From Kappaphycus alvarezii (taxonomy: Eukaryota > Rhodophyta > Florideophyceae > Gigartinales > Solieriaceae): 64,000 nucleotides of DNA. The translations under genes and the position numbers were made by a program. This document shows, piece after piece, positions 57,565 to 64,000 of this stretch. The notes below the pieces were generated by a model, which was not told the DNA's origin, made no database searches, and saw only the letters and a list, made by a program, of their open reading frames with translations. The DNA lies in the NCBI GenBank assembly GCA_002205965.3, contig NADL03000602.1, forward strand, positions 2,542,001 to 2,606,000, given 5' to 3'. Every line of letters starts with the position of its first letter. The stretch's first letter is position 1.

Positions 57565-58457
57565 ATGGGGGAGAAATGGGGATTGTGTAGGGAAGACAGT
57601 AGGGAAGAGTAGGCTTAGTTAGGTGTAGGGAGGGGTCGATAGGTCGACGCTGCCCCCTCAGAGTTGCACAACCGACTCGGGTGCGACCTATACAACAGAC
57701 ACCCGAGCGTCTGTGGCTCAGATTTGTCCGTGCAGTAGTGTGCTTACTGTACACTACTGTACTCGACCCTAAAAAATGATTAAAACTAGTAGGTAAAAAG
57801 ATAGAAAGTACAGTACGTTACACTAAAAAGTCGTCATAGATAGTACTAAAAACGCATAAAAATCGCCTTCCAGCCACTGCCATCACCACCACTCCGTCCC
57901 CAAACTGCAGCCCGGGTGCAGTATACAGTGAGCTCGGCCAGCTCCGGGTAGAGATTGGCCGACCCTTGCACACCCCCCCCGACGCACCTGCACACCCCCG
58001 ACACACCTGCAGAAAGCACCAAGCCACCAATTCTGGAGGTCTTTCACCCTCATAAGCTTTCATCACCTCCCGCGCACCGTATTTGCCTCGAAGCTCAGTG
58101 CCGATTCAGGCCAGGCAAAGCCCCCGCGACTGGCCCATCCACTGAGCGTGTAGAGGCGAAGGAATTAGGTGGTATCGTCGTCCCAAAATCCCTTGTGGAT
58201 TAGTAGGACGACGCATACAAAACAGACCGCGGTTAGGGGAAAGCGGGAAGGCGATCGGAGAAAAGATCAACTGTGTGCAGAACCAAGCTTGGGAACCTAT
58301 GGTGCAGTTGAAGAGCGCGGGGTGAGAAGATAACACTTTGCGAGGGTGTAGAAGAGTCCGGAGTCGGGCGTTTCGCTCGGAGAGGCAAATTAAGATTCAA
58401 TTTGGCTGCTTATTACTCAACAAACTATCACGGCTCAGTCAAGTGCTTCTAGGCCTT
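57565..58457. other. Flank between Copia and Gypsy elements; possible Gypsy 3' end
   Basis: About 0.9 kb without coding signature. It has a CTACTGTA octamer (57754) and a C-rich stretch (about 57966-58010). Because it follows the integrase end of the Gypsy fossil, part of it is probably that element's 3' untranslated region or LTR, but no partner copy was found in the window. Confidence 0.35.
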
Positions 58458-59936
58458 CTAGTGGCTCGAGCGCAAGAAAAAAGGAACTAGTCTCCTCGCG
58501 TGGATGGCGCGGCGGGAATGGCGACTTCCGTATGAGATGAGCCAGTACCGAGGATGAGCAACTTTACAAACGCAACAAGGCCCGTAATAGCGAGAACGGG
58601 TGGCGGGCCACTCAGCGGCCGAAGCTAACGCCTGACCATGTGCCACTAGAACTCAATCCCCTATTTTGAACATGCGAGGCTCTGCAGAGGTCGAATCACC
58701 CGTTCTATGCATCTGTTCTTCTCGACGCTGAGCGCGAAGGGCAGAGGAGGCTAGAAGTTCCATCTTGCGATGTGTATCGGAAGCGCAGTCCACCAATGCG
58801 ACGGGGTCAGAAGGACTCATGCGCGGAACTACTCCGAACATCAGTTCGAACGGCGAAGCTCCCGCAGAAAGGCGACGGCGACGGTATCCGTACAAGACAC
58901 GGGGCAAACACTCCTCCCAATCTATACCTTGGCCGAGAACCATCTTCTTTACGGCTGTCTTGATGGTTCGTACCATCCTTTCGGCTCTACCATTAGACAT
59001 GGGAGCATACGCGAGAATAGTGGTCCAGTTAATTCCAGTCTTCTTCATGAAATCAGCGACGGTGGCAGCGGTGAAGCACCCAGCATTGTCGCTGATAATG
59101 GTCTTCGGGGGACCAAAGGGGTGCATAAATTCACTCTCGATGAACTGGGAGACAGTTGCAGCCGACAGGTCTGTAGTGGCAACTGCGATTGGCCAACCTG
59201 TCAAATGCTCGACGGCGATAAGCAGATACTTCTTTTCGGCGTTTGATATCGGCAGAGGTCCCGCAAAATCGATCGAATAAGTTTCGAAGATATTCGTCGA
59301 TGGGACATTCAAAGTCGTAAGATACGGCGGAATGGGCCTCGTCTTCTGGCACCCCTCACAACTTTTCACGTAGTTGTGAATGTCTTGGTGAATCTGCGGC
59401 CACCAATAACGGTCTATGAAAAATTTCCTCGTCGTCTCCTTATCCCAATGTCCGATGTCGTCGTGAAAGGTCTCCAATATCGCGACCCTGTTCTTCATAA
59501 ACGGTACAGATTTCAGCCCGTTTCTGGTTCGTCTAAGAAGCTTTCCTACCCACATCACGAAGTTTTTAGCCATCCGCTTGACCGAACGACGTTTCTCTTC
59601 ATCATCAACTCGGATCTTCAAACCTTGCAAATGACGTGCGACGTCGAGGAGGAAAGGTTCGATTAGGGGATTCTCTTCGGTAGCGGCAGAATCCAGCGCC
59701 GCAACTAAGTCTCCTTCATCAGGTCCAGTGGCAGGTGACGGCCCGGCAGGTACCGCACGCGAGAGGAAATCAGCTGCTCCGTTTCCCGCACCTGGCCTGT
59801 ATTCGACCTCGAACTCATACTCCGCAAGGAAGTCCATCCATCGCGCCAGCCTTCCGTGGATGTCGTTTTTCTTGAAGGCATAACAAGGGCTTGATGGTTT
59901 GTATTGAGATTGAAGGGCTCCGTCGCTAACAGACAC
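58458..59936 (-). pseudogene. Gypsy integrase region
   Basis: Begins with the end of the RNase H/tether region (ARWMDFLAEYEFEVEYRPGA, then NGAADFLSRA). Next is the HHCC zinc region, with HDDIGHWDKETTRKFF and YVKSCEGCQKTRP. The catalytic core follows, with YSIDFAGPLP, FGPPKTIISDNAGCF and SNGRAERMVRTIK providing D, D, E. The last piece (58646-58458) carries YYGPCCVCKVAHPRYWL and IHARRLVPF, the GPY/F-type C-terminal domain. Broken. Confidence 0.88.
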
Positions 59937-60838
59937 ACTCTGAATTTCCTTAAAGCGAAAATAACGGCTAGGGCCTCCCTCTCGCAGGCGGAATAGTTAC
60001 GCTCTGCAGAGTTCGTCGTCAGGTCTGCGTATTGCACGGGATGAATATTTCCATCTTCCTTTTTCTGGGCCAGGACTGCCCCAACGGCGACATTAGAAGC
60101 GTCGGTTTCCACGATGAAGGGGGACTCGAAGTCCGGGAAGGCTAGCACCGGTGGAGAAGTAAGCTTCTATTTCAGAGTTTCGAAGGCGGTAGTCATCTAC
60201 TCAGTCCATTCGAACTTCCTATTACCCGAAGTTGCTGCTTGAAGAGCAGAGGATATTCCGGCAAAGTCCTTGATGAACCGGCGGTAATACCCGACGAGGC
60301 CAAGAAAGCTACGTAACTCCGTTGAGTTGGTAGGAACGGGGGCCATTTTGATGGCATCAATCTTGTCGTCGTCGACGCGGACTCCATGCTTGTCTACGAA
60401 GTGACCAAGCAGCTTTACGCTTGGCATAGCAAACGCGCATTTTGTAATCTTAAGTTTAAGTCCTGCGTCCCCGACTGCCTTGAATACGACAGCCAAGTGA
60501 TCAATATTCTCCTCTATAGAGTTGGAGAAGATCACGACATCATCAAGATAGACAAGGGCGAAGGGAATTTCCTTCAGTACGTAATCCATTATGCGCTGAA
60601 TTGTGGAAGGCGCGTCCATTAGACCAAATGGAATCACCTCGAACTTGAAGGTACCAAAACGACTAACGAATGTAGTCATCTCCTTACACTCTTCGGCCAT
60701 GCGGATTTGCCAGAACCCCGCAAACAAATCAAGGGTGGTGAATATAGAGCTACCCTTTAGGTCGTCGAAGATCTCTTCTATCTTAGGTAGTGGCCAACGA
60801 TCCGCCTTTATCTTGCGGTTCAGAGTGCGATAATCCAA
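59900..60838 (-). pseudogene. Gypsy reverse transcriptase and RNase H region
   Basis: RT frame 60838-60197 reads MDYRTLNRKIKADRWPLPKI, FTTLDLFAGFWQIRM, FGLMDAPSTIQRIMDYVL and the catalytic FALVYLDDVVIFS. It ends in LGLVGYYRRFIKDFAGIS, the Gypsy connection. RNase H follows (60148 on) with FIVETDASNVAVGAVLAQKK and ERNYSACEREALAVIFALRK. All key motifs are recognisable. Broken. Confidence 0.9.
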
Positions 60839-61161
60839 GCAAAACGAGGCCTACCGTCCTTTTTCGTCACGATAAACACTGGGAACGACCACGCCGACGA
60901 CGCTGGGGTGATGACACCAACATCCAACATGTTGTCGATTTCTCGACGGGCGATTTAGTTGTGTCGAGGCGACATTCGGCGAGCCCTGTGATAGATGGGG
61001 GTAGGGACCTCCACTTCGAAGGAATGCTTCGTCGGCACTGCCGCAGGATGTAGCTAGGCTATAGTCCAGGCGACGATTCCCGTGTCGCGAAGCAAACCAT
61101 TTATCTCGCTTTGCATTTCTTCTTCCACATGAGCGAGTCGAGCTCTCAGAGCATCCCGCAT

Positions 61162-62001
61162 TTACTTCTTCTTCTCTTCTTCGTCGGTGGTGCTTTCTTC
61201 ACCGATGGGACCTTCGCTCGATCCGGTAAAATTGTCCTCGCGGATGGCTAGGACTAGCTCTTCTTCCGAAGAGTCCGAGAACTCCGGACCGCCGTTCGAA
61301 TCAGAAGTAAAATCTTCACTGGGAGTCCCTATCTCCTCACCCTCGACCAGTTTCTTCTCCGTAGATTTAGTATCAGGCTCGAGCGGGAGCACAAATTCTT
61401 TGGAACCAATGGTTAAACGGACGCTCTGTGCCCCGAAATCAATATTCGCACGCATAGCTGTGAGCATAGGGAGGCCTATTATTAGGTCTAAAGGAGACTT
61501 CTCGATGACAAGGATGTCTAGTTTCACGGCTTGGTCACCAAAGGTCGTCGGGACCTTGACCAGCGAACCTACACAGGAAGAGCTGTCACTGTTCGCAACA
61601 GTTATCTTTTTAGACGTGTAGTTCGGTGAGAAATAAAGACGTCTAGACAAATCAGCCAACATGACGTACGGTACGGCTCCGGAGTCTAGTAGAGCCCAGA
61701 TTTTGAGTTGAACCAACAGTAATAAAGGAGGACCTGAATTCGAAACGACTGCGACACGTGAAATAGACTGTTTTACCAACAAACGGCGCATGACTTTGAT
61801 AGCTCCTTCAGCATCTCCACGGAGAAGCTGACCGAATGTCAAACCACAATTTGCGTTTGCCAGCTCGGAAACAACATCGTATTTCCCTACGTATTCCTGC
61901 AGCTTATTCGAATTCTTCTTCCCGCGGTTCGATTTCTTCGTCTTCGTCTTACGGCTAATGACTCGAAATTCTTCCGGGGGTAGGGCTGGGCCCGGCTGCA
62001 T
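61162..62001 (-). pseudogene. Gypsy protease region
   Basis: 279 codons. A Lys-rich start is followed by an aspartic protease signature IWALLDSGAVPYVMLADLSR and the flap/second half LDILVIEKSPLDLIIGLPML, as in retropepsin-like domains. A Glu/Ser/Asp-rich tail precedes the RT. It is the usual processing enzyme of Gypsy polyproteins. Part of a broken element. Confidence 0.82.
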
Positions 62002-62239
62002 AACGCGAGCGTGGGGAACAGTTACGAGGCGAGAGATCGGAATGCCTCCATGATTGTCCTGACGGGGCTGTTTGGGTAGTGCCTCTCCGTCGGCGTTCCT
62101 TTTCGCGACATTTACTCCTTCGTCTCTGAGGAGTCGGTTTCGGACGAGTCTTCTCGGAAGAAATTCACTTAGTCACTTCCTTTCACCTCTTCTTTCTTCT
62201 CGGCGGGGGCTTCTTCTCGAATCGCTGCCCTTCTTCCAC

Positions 62240-62700
62240 TGGATCAGCACGTAGCATCTGAGTGACCCATCTTTCCGCAAAGGGAACAGCGGTTGTTACG
62301 ATGCGGGTTCTTCTCGCAATTCATTGCGTTATAGCCAAGCTCGTTGCAGTAAGAGCATTGGCAGACCTTATTATTTTCCTAGGGGCTGAAGATGGTCCAG
62401 CCCTGTCATCTCTCTTAGTCTTCTTTAGGAAAAGAGTCAACTTCGAGAGGTCTTCGGCTAGAGCGTCCACCCTGTCTTCGATATTCCTAGACCTCGAATC
62501 CGGGCGAACCAGAAACCTTGCCGGCGGAACTTCAGCGGTGCGGCTAAAAGGACCAGCAAACGCCACAAAATTAGAGTAAAAGTCCTTCAGAGCCTTGGCG
62601 ATTCCCGGATAATCCTTGGGTCCCCGGAATCTGCTTAACGAATTGAAAGGTGCAAGGCGATTCAGGATCGAGATCAGAGAAAGCTGGACGCAGGTGCAAG
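62240..62700 (-). pseudogene. Gypsy gag remnant with two zinc knuckles
   Basis: The part near 62640-62400 reads FRGPKDYPGIAKALKDFYSN and NIEDRVDALAEDLSKLTLFL, gag-like helices. Near 62345-62240 two knuckles follow: CSYCNELGYNAMNC (Tyr in place of the usual His) and CSLCGKMGHSDATC (canonical C..C....H....C). Tandem knuckles bind nucleic acid in gag. The 5' part is not present in recognisable form. Confidence 0.7.
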
Positions 62701-62743
62701 ACTTGTCGAAAAAGCAACGTGTAACGGACCGATCGTCATTTGA

Positions 62744-63121
62744 AACGAGGAAAACGAGGACGTAAGCGAAGCTGAAGGAGATGGAGGAGAAAACTAGGAC
62801 AAGAATGGTCGTGCGAAGAAGAAAAAGCGTCGAATTGTGAATCACGGGCAAGTTTATCAAAATGAGATGGGGTGATTCGGCAACTTTCCGAAACAAAATT
62901 TCGAAGCTCAACATGGTCTGGAAGAAAAGAAGCTGAATTTAGAGGAACGGAAGTTAGAGGCTGCGGAGAAGAGGAGGGCTGAGGATCGTCCAGACGGGCG
63001 TCGAGAGCGGGAAGAAGACCGCAAGGAGCACATAAAAGAGCTAGAGGCTCGTAATCGTCTGGAGCTCGAAAAGTTCAAACAGATTATTGAGATTCTCACT
63101 AAGGACAACAGAATGAAATGA
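62744..63121 (+). pseudogene. Coiled-coil protein relic (transposon accessory-like)
   Basis: One plus-strand frame gives a coherent, highly charged sequence ending at TGA 63119-63121, interrupted by two in-frame stops. It starts acidic (NEENEDVSEAEGDGGEN), passes a basic stretch (GRAKKKKRRIVNHGQ) that could be a nuclear localisation signal, and ends in a heptad-rich coiled coil (LEEKKLNLEERKLEAAEKRR, later HIKELEARNRLELEKFKQII). This layout, with a helix tail of LELEKFK type, is typical of Myb/trihelix accessory proteins of DNA transposons and of plant-type NAM-associated tails. Only the C-terminal part is present. It lies opposite and adjacent to the Gypsy gag end. Its antisense frame, hydrophobic and Leu/Phe-rich, is a shadow. 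Confidence 0.55.
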
Positions 63122-64000
63122 AATCATCAAGAGAAGCAATGTTGGAGTTCAATGTTATCGATTCTGCCCCCATGCTTCCCCTTGATGTTCTCCCGAGCTC
63201 ACTTCCACTGAGCTACCGTTCAGCACACCTTTCGGATCCCTGAATGGAATTGAGGGCCTAGTGCAGGAGACCAGTTTCGCACGTTTGAGGAGCTGAGGCG
63301 TTTTGTGGAGTCTGCGGATTGAACCTGGAAGAAATGCGCGAACAGGTTGAGCGTTGCATCAGGTGGGACAGGGAATAAGCAGATTGATTTTATGTTACTG
63401 GGAAAGGTAGGGGAGAAAGGACGAGCGAGTCGAGGAGATATCTGGCCGAGTTCAGTCTTTATGTGAAAGGTAGTCTTCGAGAGATAGCGGCCGGCAATTT
63501 AAGTACTGAGATTTAGTATTCGGATAAAGTCAGTTTCGAATGTTCTGTAGAAGCACGGAGGCTAGGCAAAAAAAGCAATCCGACTGCACTCTCCCCAGTC
63601 TGTAGTTTTCGCTTGAAGTCCACTGTGGTCCAATAGAGCTTCAATTCCTTGTACAACCATTTCACAGTCGCATGAACGCTCGAAGTGCTCCTGTTCGTAG
63701 CCCGTTGCACAGCCGTGGGATAAACACCCTAGAATGAAACGTCGGCAACGTCTCAGCGGTTGTATACATTATCCGTATGTACATATTACTGCACGTTTTT
63801 CACATTTAATACATCCCGAAGCTGTCGTTCAATGTCGCTCCGAACGTAACGGGCCCAGTCATGCCTACTCATAGGACCATGAGCATGTATGACGAAACCA
63901 TCCGGAGTGGTCAAGGTTTGAAATTTTCAACGCGTGCTTCCTCTTGTGGCCATCGTACGCCGCGTTTTGCTCGTCATTCTTATTATCGTACCATCCATAA
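63122..64000. other. Interval to the window end, nothing recognised
   Basis: A short frame after the coiled-coil stop (from 63139) and fragments such as FEELRRFVES on the plus strand hint at eroded gag- or transposon-like coding, but no motif is firm. No LTR matching the Gypsy element was found here. Confidence 0.35.

Larger units (their letters stand above)
58458..62700 (-). mobile_element. Gypsy retrotransposon fossil without a visible LTR pair
   Basis: A minus-strand element in Gypsy order: gag remnant with zinc knuckles (about 62700-62240), protease region (62001-61162), RT (60838-60197), RNase H (about 60148-59900), and integrase (59936-58653) with its C-terminal end down to 58458. It is broken, with about five or more breaks, yet long frames persist, so it is younger than the chromovirus at 31-37 kb. 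No LTR pair or target duplication was found. Its gag side adjoins an unrelated plus-strand relic at 62744, so it appears incomplete. No chromodomain is seen. Confidence 0.88.

Noticed and set aside
62714-62914. Hydrophobic N-terminal part of the minus-strand frame ending at 62321, resembling a membrane segment
   Set aside because: It is antisense to the charged coiled-coil frame on the plus strand; complementing Lys/Glu codons yields Phe/Leu codons.
57565-64000. LTR pair for the 58-62 kb Gypsy element
   Set aside because: No stretch of 57565-58457 was found again in direct orientation in 62700-64000.
1-64000. CRISPR arrays, rRNA genes and bacterial operon structure
   Set aside because: No regularly spaced short repeats, no rRNA core sequences and no tightly packed co-directional genes were seen.

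Overview
The window is a repeat-dense piece of a nuclear eukaryotic genome. There are no bacterial-style operons, and I found no tRNA, rRNA or CRISPR array. Nearly everything recognisable is a transposable element or its remains: LTR retrotransposons (Copia and Gypsy/chromovirus), LINEs with a C-terminal zinc-knuckle and nuclease-like tail, and DNA transposons of PIF/Harbinger-like and pogo/DDE_1-like type. The element mix suggests a red alga, an oomycete or a fungus. I cannot choose between them from sequence alone; a florideophyte red alga is a weak first guess.

Layout. 0.4-7 kb: a decayed PIF/Harbinger-like transposase with a 71-bp tandem duplication in its tail, two LINE fragments in opposite orientations, a decayed pogo-like transposase, and a solo-LTR relic of the Copia family found whole at 50-57 kb. 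7-13 kb: a 0.9-kb element with inverted ends, a small Copia fragment and unrecognised decayed reading frames. 13-27 kb: AT-rich and mostly featureless, with a second Harbinger-like transposase at 23.2-24.2 kb. 27-31.5 kb: an old Copia fossil between two related flanking repeats. 31.57-36.94 kb: a Gypsy chromovirus with both LTRs and an exact 5-bp target duplication, inserted into a dispersed repeat whose uninterrupted relative lies at 22.5 kb.

37.4-50 kb: GC-richer, with three more LINE fragments (the longest covers reverse transcriptase to C-terminus at 47.3-49.9 kb), a broken probable host gene encoding GYGMD and RS repeats (41.1-43.3 kb), and several perfect short hairpins. 50.164-57.564 kb: a young Copia element with 335-bp LTRs about 1.5% apart and target duplication CATTG. 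It carries gag and pol on the minus strand plus an intact 381-codon ORF on the opposite strand. That ORF has a Cys...His...Asp arrangement reminiscent of papain-fold peptidases and is the most interesting item here. 58.4-62.7 kb: a decayed Gypsy element (gag knuckles, protease, RT, RNase H, integrase). It abuts a plus-strand coiled-coil relic at 62.74-63.12 kb.

Edges of decayed elements are approximate, because all comparisons were made by eye.
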